A stretch of 64,000 bases of DNA, taken from assembly GCF_048771995.1 (NCBI RefSeq), contig NC_133030.1:37214501-37278500 (forward strand), written 5' to 3'. Of the stretch, positions 1 to 15,100 are shown in pieces; within the stretch, counting starts at the first letter, position 1, and each line of letters starts with the position of its first letter. Made by a program: the position numbers and the translations under genes. This stretch comes from Taeniopygia guttata. Its lineage: Eukaryota; Chordata; Aves; Passeriformes; Estrildidae. The notes under the pieces are model-generated. The model saw only the letters and a program-made list of their open reading frames with translations, was not told where the DNA came from and ran no database searches.

Positions 1-2302
1 GCTGTGTTCAAAAACCTTTATTTGATTTAAGGATCCTTCCAATTCTAATTAAATGGTACTGTAACAACTAATATTTCATTAAAACAATGCTATAAAAGTT
101 GAGTCTGCTGGGGATAAAGATGCATTTGGAATATGTAGCATCACATCTCTCTGTCTGTTTTCCAAGGCTTTAGAAAGGATTTTGTACTGTCCATGGACCA
201 GGAAAACAACTTGATGCTAAACATATGTCACTGTAACAGCACAAGACATTCAAGGTGAATCTTTCACAGTGAACACTTCTTTGATAGCATGGTTAAAAAA
301 AAATCTTGTCATCTCTAAGAGGAATTGGTAACATTTTCAAATCACTCAGTATCATCAGAACCCTTGGTTTTTGCTCAGCTGTCTTGAAAGCAATTTATTC
401 TCTCAAACCCTTCAAGTGACATGTCTAGAAGATCACTTCCAAGATTGAATTCAAATTAAACAAGACTGTTTCATTTTAATAAATATCAGCAAAGAAGGCA
501 CAGGCATCCCCACAGATTATTCATTTTGTTTGCATCTCATTCTGCCCTTATTCTGAAATTTTGGGCTTAGTTTCGAAAAGCTGTATCCAGTTGTGTTAGG
601 ATAAATGTGAAATGTGTAGGGTTTTTTCATTATAAAGTCAACAAAACTATACTTATCTGTTATTGCCTCAAAGTAATCCATGAACACTCAGATGATGAAA
701 AATATTGAAAAATATTGTCTATTCATGACAAATTCTGTGGGTTCTAAAAAATGCTGTAATTTTGATATGTGCTTTTATTAGAAAGGGAATTTAAACAAAC
801 AAAAAGTCTTTCCAAGAAAATTACTAGTAGTAGAGTACATATTTTAATATAACATGTTCTTCTTTTTGTTTTGCTTTGAGACTGGGGTTTTTTTAGTAAT
901 TGTTTATAGAGGTCAATAGGTGTTAAAGGTCTTTCACACATCAGTTAAATCATAGATGAGTTAAAGAGAGCACAGTTCTATTACACAAGCTGGAGAAAGT
1001 GTTTGATGCCTGACAATTTTGATATAAGCCATCAGAAATGCCCTTCAAAAATCATTATATTCTTAGACTTGCAACATTTCTTGAAATCAAAAAGAAATGC
1101 TTTATTTCAGAGTAGAAAGGACATAAGTTCCAGGGGCTTTTAATAACCTTCTTCACTCTTCTCCAGTCAGTTTTTATGACCTGAATAAAATAATGATACG
1201 TTAGCCCATAAATAAGAGCAGTGAATTAAGAATTGTTTTTCTTTAACTCTGAAATACAGTATACCTAATTATGATCATCACTGTGCCTTTTCCTTTAAAA
1301 GAAAATATTGACCTTTCTTGTAGCTGACACTGGCAGAGCTTGGGTGCCTGTAGTGGCAGCTCTGGGGCACATAGCATTCAAAGGACCACAGATCAGAATT
1401 CAGTGAGAGGGGAAAAAAGGGTAAAATTAAACATGAAAAGCAGAGATGTGCCCCAAGTCTCAACAATGCTGCATTCACACTGTGATGTGGGAGACCCAAC
1501 CACAGGTGATAGAAGCTAACCTTGGTCCCCTACAATAGCTGGTTTATAATAGGGGTGATGCCCTCAATCTCAGAGGCAGGGATTTGTGTAGCATCACTTG
1601 CAAGCACTCTCTGGGAGCAAGTGTGCTGTAATACTCTGATCTTTCAGAAAAGTAAAAACTCCTGCAAAGGTAAAACTAGCTTGAACAATCTAGTTAAATG
1701 TATGTAATGCTAGGAAGAAGAATTAAATGAGAAGATGGCAGTCCAGAATGCAGTGGTCAGAAAATGAATGGTGCTAAGGAGATCAGTAAAATGCTCCATG
1801 CTTTGAAAAGAAACTTTCACAAATATCCCTTTCCAAATCCCCTATTACCAGAAACACCACTGTAAAAAAAAAAAAAAAAATAAAATAGGCAGAGAGCAAT
1901 AGTTTTAAAGGAGGTCCTCTATTTAATTTCTTTTAATATTATCTATACTCTGCCAGAGGATTTTTTTTAAATCAAGTTCACAGAGGAGGAAAATGCACAG
2001 ATATTAATTTAACTAAAGCAATTCTTGCATCTTCTTCCTTTCAATAGTGAGGAGTTTTAGGCATCTCTTAGAGGAAAATATCATTGTGTGCAAGTAGTCC
2101 ACAAATTTTTTAAGTGTTTGCTTTTACTCTGTGGAGGTCTCTTAGACACAAGAGCATCTGCAATAAATAAGTTCTAAAATGTTTCAACATCAGCTCAGTT
2201 ACGTTCTTCACACCCTGACCAACATGACCATCCATGCAGTCAAAAAGATGTGACATTACACACTCAGGAAAAAGGAGTGAACACCTGGATACACACTGAG
2301 TG
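1..2302. other. Non-coding AT-rich DNA
   Basis: No open frame here exceeds 75 codons and none resembles a known protein. The sequence is AT-rich and unique-looking. It includes a run of about 18 A near 1863-1880 and a small 11-base tandem (tgaaaaatat-type) near 697-717. I see no repeat family, splice-flanked exon or promoter that I could defend. Confidence 0.7.
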
Positions 2303-2443
2303 GAACATGATGTTCAAGGCTAGGTTGCATGGGACTTTGAGAAACCTGATCCAGTAAAAAGTGTCCCTGTCCGTGGCATGGGGAGCTGGAACTGATGATG
2401 TTTAAGGTCCCTTCCAAATCAAACCATTCTATGATTCTGTGAT
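2303..2443 (+). mobile_element. CR1 LINE 3' end fragment (old)
   Basis: The block reads like the last ~140 bases of an avian CR1 non-LTR retrotransposon in sense orientation. It carries the degenerate 'ttcaaggc.aggttg.atggg' segment, then 'gtgtccctgtcc', then 'aggtcccttccaa', and ends in the diagnostic CCATTCTATGATTCTGTG octamer tail. CR1 copies are typically 5'-truncated with only the 3' untranslated region left, as here. Several substitutions relative to the usual avian sequence suggest an old insertion. It has no coding capacity. Orientation follows from the octamer lying at the right end. Confidence 0.88.
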
Positions 2444-5400
2444 AGTCTTAAGCTCTTAACACTGATGGGTTTGTGTAATGATATCTGCAAAGTAGGAATA
2501 AAACCTAGGAGACAATTTACAATACAGAACAGCTTCTTCATCTGTTGTAAATCACTCTAGCTCTAGGTCACCAAAGGTTTCAAATAATTTTGCACCAGAA
2601 GTTATGTTGATAAAGCTTATTCTGATATATAAGATAACAATTTCTTTTGAGAGCTTACTTTGATAGATCTGAATTCTGACAGCAGGTGGAAAATACCATT
2701 GAACTGAGAGCTTGCTTGATGAGTTCTGATCCGGTCAAGTTACAATGCATGGTCAAAGACAAGACATATAAAAATAATTTGAAGTTGTAACATTCTAAAA
2801 TAAATGCTTCAACTGTCGGAGTCCAGGACATCCCTCTGACTGCCCTGGCTGTCTTGAGACCCTGACAGGGCGCTAAGAGACCTTGGCAGGAAATCAAAAA
2901 TATCTGTGACTTCAATTTTAGCCCATGGAAAACTGCCAATTCTCTGTGAGGAATTGCAGGCCATAAGGGTCTGAGCAGTGTGATATTTGAATTAACATAG
3001 AGTGGAAAAGTAGAATTTTGGGGCTTTTAGAATGTGGTTCAGGTGGTACAAGATGGAGGAATTTGGGCCTGTCCTAGCCTTCTTTTCCTTCTTCTTGTCC
3101 TCCATGATTTGGTGTGATGGTGACACTTTCCTACTGGTTTAAGGTAGAGACACACTGTCCAGCATAAATGATAGATATTGGCATGTTATTTTAAACATAG
3201 TACACATAGTTTTTAGCATAAAATGGTAACACCACCCCAAGGGGGAGGGAGTCTGCCTGGACAGACCACAGCTCCTTGAGAAAGAATGTTAACATAAGAA
3301 AAAATAAACGACGTTGAGAACGTGATCCGAAGCATTCCAGACTCCTTCTTTGGCTGCAGCGGGCTAGGAAGAAAAGACATTTACAATCTCGGGGACATTC
3401 CAAAGCAAAGCAGGCACCGAGATTCAACTCCTAATAGTTTTAGAGGATTTGCATGCAGAAAAATTATGCATCCTTTTTAGCTGTTTTGATGATGATATAA
3501 ACCAAGTAACTCTAATCACAGTAAAAATCCTTTGTTAAAATAAGGCAAGGAGTTTTCCTGTTTATTCCACATCTGTTCCTAGTTTTCTTATATAGCTTTA
3601 GAATATAAAGTGTTTTAATTTTTGGTTTTTATGATTAAGAAAATTATTTTTAAAGTTTCTTTAAAAAATATAATAACAAGATAGCCAATTCTTATACTCA
3701 GCTCTTCTCTTCAATCTCAGAATCTCTAATCCATTTTTGCTATCTGCACCAGTTATGCTTGCTTTACTTCAGAATAGGGTTTAATTAAATATTCACAATA
3801 TTTGCTGTAAAAATATTCCATAATTTCTGTGATGGCTAAAATAAGATTATAGTCATACAACCTGTATTTCAGTGAAATGTTTAATTATCTCTGTACAAAC
3901 AGGTGAAATCATAAAACACACTTTCCAAAGGAGATAACAAGCTTTAATTCAGGTTATTTACAACCAAGGGGAATCATATTAAGTGCAGATGTTAATTTAC
4001 CATAACAAGACAGGTCTACTGCTAACTATTCCTTCTTTTAGAAAGAAAAAACATTTGAAATAATTATTTTAACTGCAGGTGTTGGTAATGGCTCAGCAGG
4101 AACAAAAGTATTTAAAACACATCCTATCTTTCAGCTGTGTTTGCAACCACAGCTTCATTCATTCCAACAATAGAAAAAACGTTACTAAAAGCAGCTTGTT
4201 TACATCCTTGTTAGCAACAGAAAGGCATCATTTGGGGCCCATGGCCCTGAAGTGTGTTTATTGTTCTGACTCAAAAGCCTTTCAAATATTCTGATTGAAA
4301 TGACCACAGCCAAAAATCTATGGACAGAGAAAGAAATTATTTTTTGTTTGTTTTCTAGTTCTTTATATTATCCACTCATTTATATTGTGTTCTGACACCC
4401 TCAAAATTATCAGTTCTAATTCATTGATTTTTATGCTGGGTTTGGCTTCAACTTCATTCGGATTAATGTGAATTAAAATGAATTTGTTCGTCTCATGCTT
4501 ATTCTACCTGAATGCTAGCTGGAAAATTGGTCCAAGTCATCACAACTGAACGATTCCTCTGAGGAGAGAACAAAGAACTTGCAAAAAATTTTTCTTCATT
4601 TTTTTCTGAAGAAAACCAATATGGAACCTTAATAACATTCTTAAAATTATTTGCTATAAAGGATTTACCGTTAGTAAGGTAAAAATTTGCATGTGAAATA
4701 AAACTGTTAACCTGGAAAGTGTTTTCTAATTAGAAAATATATTTCTACACAATTTCAGATTGTCATGCCAATCAAAGTAGCAATCTATTTAACCATTAAC
4801 TTCAATGATGAAAGAATGGATATAAATATCAATTTAAATATTTTGAAAGGTTAGAAAATACACTCACAATGTTATTTGCGGATTGCCTTACTTTACCTGC
4901 CCAAGAAAATGGATTATTCCTAAAAGTAAGCCTCAAGATTCAAAACAATGCAATAATTATAGATAATGTTGAAATGAAAAGCAAGCGATTTTTATCAGAT
5001 TACTCTGGATTATACAGGCCTCAGAAAATAGGGCTGATAATTTCTCATATATGCATATATGTCCTTAGAAGGTATGAGGTTCATCTGAGCAGATTATAAA
5101 ACATGCTAAAAAAAGTGGTCACATTGGAGCAAACCAAAATCAACAATTTTAATGCAAGAACTATCAAAACTTTTCCTGACCTCAATTTGCCATAAAGCTC
5201 AAGCCATCCAGTTCGAACTGATGGATGCACTTTGATGCTGACAGAATTGTAAAAGTTAAAGACTGTCTCCTGATAACATTTCATCAGCTGTCATAATAAA
5301 GTACAAGAGTATAATCTCATGCTAAATAATAAATTGAAAAAAATAATAAAGAAGATTGACAAGATCTATATAGAAAACCTTGCATTTTCTAGCTCTGGCT

Positions 5401-8400
5401 AAAGGAGCATGAGGATTTCTCTCATATGCCTTCTTTTCATTTTGTATATTTCCACATCCTGGTCTGACCTCTTTATGTGTTTTTCTAGTCCCAAAGTTAC
5501 GAACAAAATAGATTTGAATGGAAACATTGCCGTAACTATGAGAACACAGAGATTTACCTGTATTTCTGATCCTCCAATGACAGGTCTGCTATAGTCACAC
5601 AGCATTTCTTAGGACTTTTCGTATCATGTAAAAAATTAAGCTTTTGATAGCTGTAAGCATTCAAATTTCACATGTCAGTTAGTTTGGACTTCTGCAGAGT
5701 AACACAAAGCATAGGCAGCAATCTTAATAAGGAAATATTTAAATAGTAAGAACAATTGAATTATAATTTACTGGCACTTGTATTCTTTCTCACTCATATC
5801 TACACAAAATTATCAGCATAGAAAATCACAGAGTTTTCATTATTAACATTTATATGACCAAGCCAGCATTTGAAAACCTACTGATGTCTTTTCTGCTTCA
5901 CTCTTCATCATCAATAATGCCACCAAATTAGAACTTCATTTGAAACCCAAGAAGTTGAACAAATTATAGTTTTTCTGCAGAATAATAGATCTACAGAGTA
6001 AGACAGCACCAAAGGTACGAAGTAATCAGGAATACTCAGAAGATATGAGCAGGCAAAACAGAAGTAGTAAGAAGAAATTTTTAGCAACAACTGTGAAAAT
6101 ATTCTTTCTTCAAGAAAATACAAGCCCACCACAATATCTGTCTCGCTCTCTTTGCATTTTGCTGCCTCAAATCTGACTTTGATCTCTATCTCTTTTACCA
6201 TATGCTTCTATTGTCTATTAAGAAATACAAGGAAGTAGAATTAATTTCCAGTCCTGGCTGAACAAAATTCACATTAAAATGAGTGTGATATTCTGTGCAT
6301 TGGATATGCTTTGAGATTATTATTCTCACAGTTTATTGAAGTGACTCCAAAAAATTACTTAGTCTTATTGCTATAGTAGTTGAATCAATAATTTTTCTTG
6401 CTTTTCAGGATGTCAAATTTAAACAAAATAAATAACTATTTTTGGAGTCTACTCTATTCTACAGCCCTGTAGAACCTCCTGTTCTCTTTCTTTTTCATTG
6501 TTATTGAAAAATAGGTACAATTTCTGCACTGTTTTCACATAGTGTAGGATATTCATTCTCCCTTCAGTGGTCCTGGGTGTGCTATTCTGTTTTCCCCAAA
6601 GCAATCAATGACTTGAATTAGGCAAAGTGGAATGCTACAGTAATCAGAATCTCAGTTACCTCCTGCTAACCTGGATGCATTCCTAAATAGCTCCCACTAT
6701 GGGCTTCAATCACATCTTGCATACCCAAATCTGATAGCCTAATCTCTTAACAGGTGGACACATCTGTTCTACCCTGCCAAATTCAACTTACTGTGATTGT
6801 GCTTTGAAATATTTGCATACTTTTTTCCAAAAACTATGCACATCTGTTATGGTTCAGTTAAATAAAAAGTGACATTTTTAAATTTTTCAATGCTTGTACA
6901 TGTGTGCATTTCAAAATGCCCTTCAAATGTTTTATGATCTTTATATTTCATGACCTTTGGTTTTGTTTAACCACTGAGCAGGTTATCTATTTTAAGAAAC
7001 TAAGAAGTACAGATAGAAATAATAAATGAGAAATACGTATCTGCTAACAAACAGAGAAATCATTCATCATATAAGAAGGTTCATATTGTAAACAGAATAG
7101 CTTGTATGCTTGGATTGCTAGAAAAGATAATTTCTTTTTAAGTTATACCTAATAAGTGGACAAGCAATTGTCCCATGTATTTTAAATTTTTCTGAAATAT
7201 ATGAAAGGTAGAGAAACATGGCTAGATAAAGAAACAAGGGATGAATAGAACAGAAGCAGTACAGAATATGAACAGTGACTTTGAGGGTTTCCATCCTATT
7301 CTTCAGTGAGAACAGATACTTTTACCCAGATATATTTTGAAAGATATGGCTGAATTTATTGGTTTGGGGTTTTTATTTATAGTAACTGAAGAGAATTCAA
7401 TATTAGATCAGTCACTTGGCAATTCCATACTTTTTCCTATTGAAAGATATCAAAACCAGTTAGTGAGAGGAGTGTGAAGAGGCTGTAAAAACTGTTACCT
7501 GTGGGCTTTATCAGGCTGCAGTTTGAAGCTTATTAAGGGTATGAGTCTCATTCACCAAGACAGTTCTTACAGGTCAATTAATACTTTGGAGATCAGATAG
7601 GATTAAATCCACAGAACAATTTAGTTGCGTGTTATATCAACCTCACATTTTAGGTGGACAAATAAAGAACTGCAAACCTAAAACCAATAGATTTGTTGCT
7701 GCTCTACTTTGCAGGCACTTAAAACTTCTGTTTCCTTAGATCTTCAGGAATTAATATTATATTTGTCCAAGATTTCCTTTATTTTGACAAGGTTAGTGGT
7801 CTGGTATTTAAATTCTATTCAAAATTGCAAATAAAACTTTTCTATATTTATCCTTCTAGGAAGGCCGCATCTAGTAGATTTTGTCTGGCAAAACATAGCA
7901 TATTTTAGTAATCTTGCTTCTTCTAATCCAAAATTTTGAAGGCTTATCCACAATTATCTCCCAGGCACTTGAGGGCCGAAGACAATTTCTCTTCTTGAGA
8001 CAGGGCATGAAATGAAGCTAATAACATACCTATAATATTATTATATATCTATTATGTGTGTAGTAAAGAGTTATAATACTAGTTAATATGGTTAAATAAA
8101 TGTGTCTCCCTGAATGTAAAAAGCAAGCAGGAATCTGGAGTACTCTCTATGCCAGATGCAAGGGCTCTTGCCTGGGAAGAATTACATCTAGGTATTGGCT
8201 TGCGCTTCAATGGATACCTGTACATTATTCTTTGCATATCATGAAACATGATATGTTTTTAGCATATGTTGAGCAGTCTCAATGTTACAAATTCTTGCTA
8301 GTGGTTCCTCCTGCTCTTTGTAATTATTGTCTGCTAGAAGGAACTGCTCCAACAGAGCAGTCCTCAAAGGTATTCTTGTGAAAATGCACCAAAAGTTTTA

Positions 8401-9076
8401 ATTTTATCACACTGAGACTTCATGTTACACTTCTTACGTTTTAAGTGTCATATACTAGGGATTGCTTAGAGACAGGCAGGCAGGATTACTAATGGACTGA
8501 GGAGGCTGGTATAATTCCTTATGAAAATAAAGAACTCTCATATCCACATTTGAGAGCCACAGCTCAGACTGGTGGATATCAGAACAAAAGAGAAAACGTG
8601 AAATATTTTTACATCTAGACATGTAAAATAGGAGGGAGAAAAGGGAGGGAGATAAGATGTGCAAGACTGCTCACACTACACCCATTTCCTAGCAACTGTA
8701 CTCAGCAGGTTTGCCTTTCTCTTAGGCAAATCATTGAACCATATATTTTATACCTCATTCGGTTAGACCTGTCTTAGTAGTAAGGTGCTAGGAAAGTTCA
8801 GGAATAGCAACAAGATTTTGCAGTCCTGTTGGCAAGAGCCATATTGGCATGTCAGAATCTATACATTAAATCTCATATATTTCTAGATTTAAAGAAATAT
8901 CCCCTAAGTAAAGTGTTAGAAAAAGAAATATTATTTTGACAAAGTCTTCTGATGTAGCTGAGGATGCACATCTTTTTCATTCTTTAGTATCACATCAATT
9001 ACATATGGCAAAAAATTCTAAATGTACTCGTAACCTAGTGTGGAAACCAAACTATTTAGAAACAAATATTCCAGGC
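2444..9076. other. Non-coding AT-rich DNA
   Basis: Only short open frames (at most 96 codons) occur, without recognisable domains or convincing splice sites. One imperfect palindrome sits at 5204-5224 (core CAGTTCGAACTG). Otherwise I see only AT-rich unique sequence; no transposon family is recognised. Confidence 0.65.
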
Positions 9077-9101
9077 AAAAAAAAAAAAGGGGGGGGGGGG
9101 G
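9077..9101. repeat. A12-G13 homopolymer junction
   Basis: Twelve A are followed directly by thirteen G. The sequence is purely purine on this strand and a likely slippage site. The G run could form quadruplex-type structure. There is no element boundary on either side that would make this the tail of a retrotransposon. Confidence 0.9.
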
Positions 9102-12049
9102 AACAAGGTTTCAGAAATTCTTTGCTCTGATTTACAGCAAAATCACAATCTTAGAAAAATTTGTTTCATAATTTATGAGAGCTGACTCTTGTCAGGGTTA
9201 ATAGATTTCATTTATAGTGTAATAAAATAATCATCAATTGTGTCTCAAATTCTAAGATATGAAAATTAGAATTCCAGGTACATTTTTAGCAGTTATTTTC
9301 AGGTAAAAAGAAATCTTGGGAGGGTGAGGAAAGCAAAAGGGGACATTTATGGGACGAATTTCATTTTTAATAGATTTGGGAATATTTGATCCTTTGAAAA
9401 GGCTGGAGAGTGTTTTGCCAAAATTATTGTTCCCCAAAAACTTTTGATATTTGAAGTACTTCAGACCTCAGAATCTGAAGCCTATTCAAAATGAATCGTA
9501 TAACTTCAAGAGTTTCCTGTATATCTCCAGAAGCTGATTGATGACTGTGCCACACAGGTAGCTAGACAAAAAACTTCAAATCATCAAGAGCTCTCTCTTC
9601 AAGCTACCTGGACTTTTGCTAACAGAAGAATTGTCTCCCGAAGTCCAAATCTCATTTCTCCCACAAGCCTTTTCACTTAGAGAGGCAGAAAAATACGTAT
9701 AATTAATTATGACTGGAGAGAGTCATAGGAGCATTCACCTATTCTAGATTCTGACATCTGTCAGTATGTCATATGGTATAAATGAATCACTACAAAGACC
9801 CCTTGAAAAAGTATCTAGGGAATATGACATAAAAGAAAATTTAGGATTTTTTTTTTTTTTTAGTGCAGAGCATATGTTGGTGTTATATATGTATACATAG
9901 CTATATACATTAATATACAATACACTAAATATAATACATTCCCTGTGATCTTTGACTAGATGGAAACATACATTTCCCATGTGATAGTATTTTTAAAGGT
10001 CAAGAAAGAAATCAAGTTTCAGCTAGGATTTTATCTTCCATGAAAAACATTTCCAATTACTGTTTGGAGACATCACTTAATATTAGAGCTGTGAAAATCC
10101 AGTACATATTCACTATCACAGACCATTATTTGACAGTGAGATATATCACTCGTATCTAATTCATATATTTAATTTTCTGAAAATCTAATAAATCTCAAAC
10201 CATTCCTTCACTCTGATAGCATAATTTGTCGATATATAAAAGAAACAAAGAAAAATCTAGTTTCAGAAACAGATAAGAATCTTTCTCTCCTCACTGTCCA
10301 TCTGTATATAGGGATTTTTCAATACAAGCTAAATTTGTTAACTCTTCCTGCTGGAATCATGTCAAAGATTAGAGGGTATTTTTCTATAATTAAAATAAAA
10401 AAGAAAACATGCAGTTAAAATCAGGCTTACAACCACTGTATAGAAAAAACAAAATCTTTTCTCAACATAAACTCTCACACATATATCTGTCATCACAAGA
10501 ACTAGAAACATTCAGTAAAGGATAAGTGACTCCTTTCTGTCAAAAAAAAAAACTTTCCATTTTTTTATGGAGAAAGAAACTCTGCTGGAACTGATCCCCA
10601 GTGCTGTATTAACTCAAGTTTCCCATTGTATTTTAACACTCCAGCTTAGTATCAAAAATGTTGAATTCCCATTGACATCTCTGGTATAGAACATGTGGCA
10701 CGTTTCATGTCACCAAATGGTTGTGAAGGTTAGAAGAAAGTCCATGACTACCCTGTAGGCTCTCCAAAACCAACAGAAGCCTCCAATTTATCCACTGTCT
10801 TTTGCCTAGCTTGACAAGGTCAAAGTTCTACCGTGTCTTAAATACCCAAGAAAAGTCTACAGCTGTGCACAAAGCCTACATCTCAGCAGCTCTGGAAGCA
10901 AAACACTCTTTTTCCAACTTTGATTTCTTTAACACTTTTCTTTTATATGGAACCTGCTGCAGCCTGAAATATGTTGGAGAAAAGTAGGTAACATATCTCT
11001 GCAAAAAGTTTTCTACAAGAATTTTAGATGAAAGTAAAAATTATTAAAGGAAATTTAGCTTCTGATGTGAATGCAATTCCAGGTCTAATTCTGCTTTCCA
11101 AGCTTAGAATTTTATAACTCCTTTTAATTCATTGTAATGATGATAAAATAAAATTGGACTAATAATACACTCTAGATGTTTGCACCAGTGGAATCCCTCA
11201 ATACTAGTGAAGTGAAACAGGCAATTATTGTCCAGCTGCTCGGAAGAACAAGGAAGGCAGAGATATTATTTAGAATAGATTAATACTGCTGGAATTAAAC
11301 TGGGAAAAAAACTTAAAGTCAGGCTTAATTTAAGGGAAAATGCTATGAAGACTGTCGGATACCTTAACAAGAGAAATTAAACTGTCTTGTGAGACTCTCT
11401 GGACAAAATTGCTACTGACTTTTTGTGTCCATTGTGGAAGATCAGCTTTTAAAGATGTTCAGTAGTACATTGTGAGGAATGTTAATGCTTATAGATTCAA
11501 ACACCCATCACCAGTGGCTACAGCTAGGTGTTGAACAAGACAAGGAAAGAGACTGATAAAAGGCAAATCCTGTGATGTGGGATAGTGTTTTTATACCAAA
11601 GTCCTTAAACCAGTGACTCAGCTGTGAAAACAGACCTCTGGGGAAGTATGAGGATATCCACCTGTAGGCCTGAAGGCATTCCTTGCTCCTGAGGAGGCAC
11701 AATTGACTGAAGATGCTGATATAAAGGCAGCTGTAACATCTTAGACAGTGACATCAACTATTAAAGACTCCCAAAGTGTCCTGTAATCCACAGCATTACA
11801 TCATTCAGCATGAAACTTCCCGAGCAGGGAAGGCACTTGGGCATTCCCACGGAGCCTAAATATAATAATAACAACACTCTGGACTTTGTGTTTTGTGGGC
11901 TTCCCCCACTGGGAACAGATCAAGATTGTGACCATTACTTTAGCAAAACTGGTACCATCACCTCGACCGCCAGACATAGTTAAATTGCAACAACAAAGTC
12001 TCATTGCTGAACACATGGGTAGTCGCTGTTTACTTTTTACTCTTATTCT
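9102..12049. other. Non-coding AT-rich DNA
   Basis: This interval holds only short, unrecognised open frames and short homopolymer runs. I find no repeat family or regulatory structure that I can support. Confidence 0.6.
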
Positions 12050-12066
12050 TTCTTTTTCTTTCTTTT

Positions 12067-12122
<56 letters not shown>

Positions 12123-12166
12123 TCAGTTTCTTTCTTTCTTTCCCTTCCTTCCTTCCTTCCTTCCTA
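12050..12166. repeat. (TTTC)n / (TTCC)n polypyrimidine microsatellite
   Basis: A nearly pure TTTC tract runs from about 12050 to 12142, with one AG interruption near 12125, and passes into a TTCC tract to about 12165. The whole tract is polypyrimidine on the plus strand and polypurine on the minus strand. It therefore has mirror symmetry suited to triplex (H-DNA) formation. An open frame of Phe/Leu/Ser repeats across it is a composition artefact. Confidence 0.97.
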
Positions 12167-15100
12167 ATTCCTAGATGTTTGTCTCCTATCCAGCTGGGAG
12201 CTCGATACTATCCTGCTGGGAGCTAGATAACAAGTGAGCAGAACTCAAAGGGTTACCTGGCCACTGCTTACTCAAACATACCTTCAGACCTTAGTTCTCC
12301 AACACCGTAAGGAATAACCTCAGGTCAGCTGAAACTGAAACTCATTGTGCTGTGTCTTTCCTATATTTATGTCTCAGAATCTTGGTAACTTTTTGCTAAT
12401 TTAATTTGTTGTGACTAATGCATTGTACCAGTGTTTCCTGCTGTTATAGTCTGCAAGAGAATTTAGTTATAATGATGGCTAAACTCAACAGCAAATTTTA
12501 ACAGCAGGAATTATGGCACCATTATGCAGAAATGTCTAGGAAATTATGCAATTGTATCTACCACAATATAAAACTCAAATATAGTAAAGCTCTCTTTGTT
12601 TCTTTGACACTGTTAGCCTGGGTGTCAGCCAAAATATAAAACTCACAAAGGTTTTTTTTTAAATCCTGTGGGCATTTCAGAAGACTGTTATCTGAAACTC
12701 TAGATCTGAATATTAGTGCTACTGATAGAAAAATTGCACTTGTTTATACAAACTGGATGCTTATCACAGATAATAAATAACAACCCAAATATGATTCAAA
12801 TGTCTTAGAAAATATTACTAATAAGCATATAATCCAAAGTGATTTATAATGCATAAAAAATATCAGATTAGCAAATATGAGAACAAAATGAGCCAAAAAA
12901 GTAGAAAATGCTCATCAGACGCTGAAAGGCACAAACTGTAACAAGCTTTCATTAAAAATGCATATGAATGCAAAAATAAAGAAAATAAAGGAATGTGGGA
13001 CTGTAATTTGATAACAATGCAAACATTACATATTGTGCTAAATAATTTGCCAAGCAAGTGACGCATGTTGCAAATAGCAAGAGACAAACTTCAAAAGCTT
13101 TTCCAGCCCTCTGTGTACAAAGCATCCAAGTCTTTAATCAACTCTCTTCTACCCACTTTCCCTAATTTCCTTATCCTAAACTATTTCACACTTTACTAAT
13201 CCCTACAGCTTGAATTCACTGAGATTTTTTTCAACCCCAAGTTCCTTCCACTGCCCTGTTCCCCTTCCAGCTCCACCTCTCCCTTCATCTTTTCAAATAT
13301 TCTTACTATAGGTCTTCAACAGAGTCTGCAATGACATTTCAAAGGCTCCAAGAGGCAGGTGTTGCAAAGTTAAACTCTATGCAGTTCTCACACTGCCATC
13401 ATCAAAATGCACTACATGTCCCACAGCACGTGAGAGAATGGGTCTGGAAGACGACAGAATGGCTGCATTCTTTCAATCAGATCTACTGTGTCAACTTTTT
13501 CTCTTTTCTTCTTCATGTTTTATCACCATCTGGTGGCAGAACCTCAAAACACTGCTCTGAGTCATCGTGGATCCTACAGAGCAGTCAGTGCTGCGAATTT
13601 GTTGGGAAATCACCAACTGCATATCATCCCTGACATACTTGTGGCTCTTCTGCTGCTGGTGTATATTGCAGATACAAGTAAAATCACTTTTCAGAAGAAC
13701 TATCAACATCTAATTCTATATTTTATCTAATCTAGCACACTCTAGTGAGGACCAGTTCTATTCTTCTCCAAAAAAGCAGAATTAAAGGAATTCAACCATG
13801 TATGAAACACCACAGCCTTTGCTACGCTCTTCCAAGTTTTCCAAATTTACAGTGCACACTTGATCCCCAGCAGAACATGACTTGACTTTCATCTCTTCTT
13901 CCAACTGAATATTTTTCAATTACTAGCAGTATGAAAGGAGCTGTGTGAAGTATGAAAAGAGCTGTGTGTAGAGAGGCAAAAATAAAAAAACCTAAAGGAG
14001 CTATGATGTTTGACAGATGGGACACTTGTGATAGAAAAAAAATGTATATGGTTGAAAGGAGATGCATGAATAAGAGATAAATTGTAAGATTAAGTAAGGA
14101 TAGTTAAATCTTGTTTTTATAGGTTTGTACCAGACATGTGTGTGCAAGTAGCTACTCAAAAAACATATTTCCACAAAATAGTCTGTGTTTCAGCCTTCAA
14201 TCACATTCTGGGTGGTTTCCAGCATGGGAACCAAGGTATGTTGTTAATTTCAGGTCACTTCCATGGTGGTATTTAGACACTATTTTTGTGCTTGCAGTGG
14301 TTAGAAAATATCAAGTGCAGCAGTTATCTGGATAGGTGAAATTTAAACCTGTGAAACCATTTATTCACAAATCTGTGCATTCAACTATTTTGAAAAAAAA
14401 AAACTCAGCAGATTTAATTAATTTCTTCACTAAGTTGCATATGCGTACTATCTCCAAGGACTCATTATGGGCTCTTGAGTATGCACTCAAAGTAAAAACA
14501 AGCACGTTTTCTTACAGAAATACTACACTCATACTGTCTCCTGCAGAGACCGTTATAAACGACTATAATGATTTATTGTAATAATTGTAATTTCTTGTTT
14601 AGATTAGAACTAATTTTTTAATGTTATAAAAATTATAAAGGTAATTCAAAGTTCTGTACTGACAAAGATTCTGTTGCCCAAATTTGTGAAAATCAGTTGT
14701 TATTTACTTATTAAGATTAGTCATTAGGAATAAATCTTAGAGATATGGAGCTTTATCTGTGTCTGTGTATTTGCCTTTTAAATAAATCTAACTCTCTGGA
14801 AATAGCTAGGGCTTGGAAACAACTATAAAAATCGTAACAGTCTCATTTCAAGAAACTTTACTTAAATTCATATACATGGTGTCCTAGAAACTGTAATATA
14901 GCCTATCTATCGGCTCTGTCTATAAACATTTGTTTATGTCAAGTTTCTACTCTCCCTTGGAAGCTTGATAAATTGAGTGAGTAGAGAGAACACCAAGTAA
15001 AGGAAACTGAGTCTTGTAGGGTAGCATCTGCACAGTTGACAATATGAATAAAGAATAATATTTATCATAAATTGAAAATATGTAACATGAGAATAATTTC

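Noticed and set aside
11886..12167. 93-codon open frame ending in Ser/Phe/Leu repeats
   Set aside because: It is generated by translation through the TTTC microsatellite.
13525..13536. CTCF-like CCACCAGATGGT on the minus strand
   Set aside because: The final core base is T where C is expected, and nothing nearby supports regulatory function.
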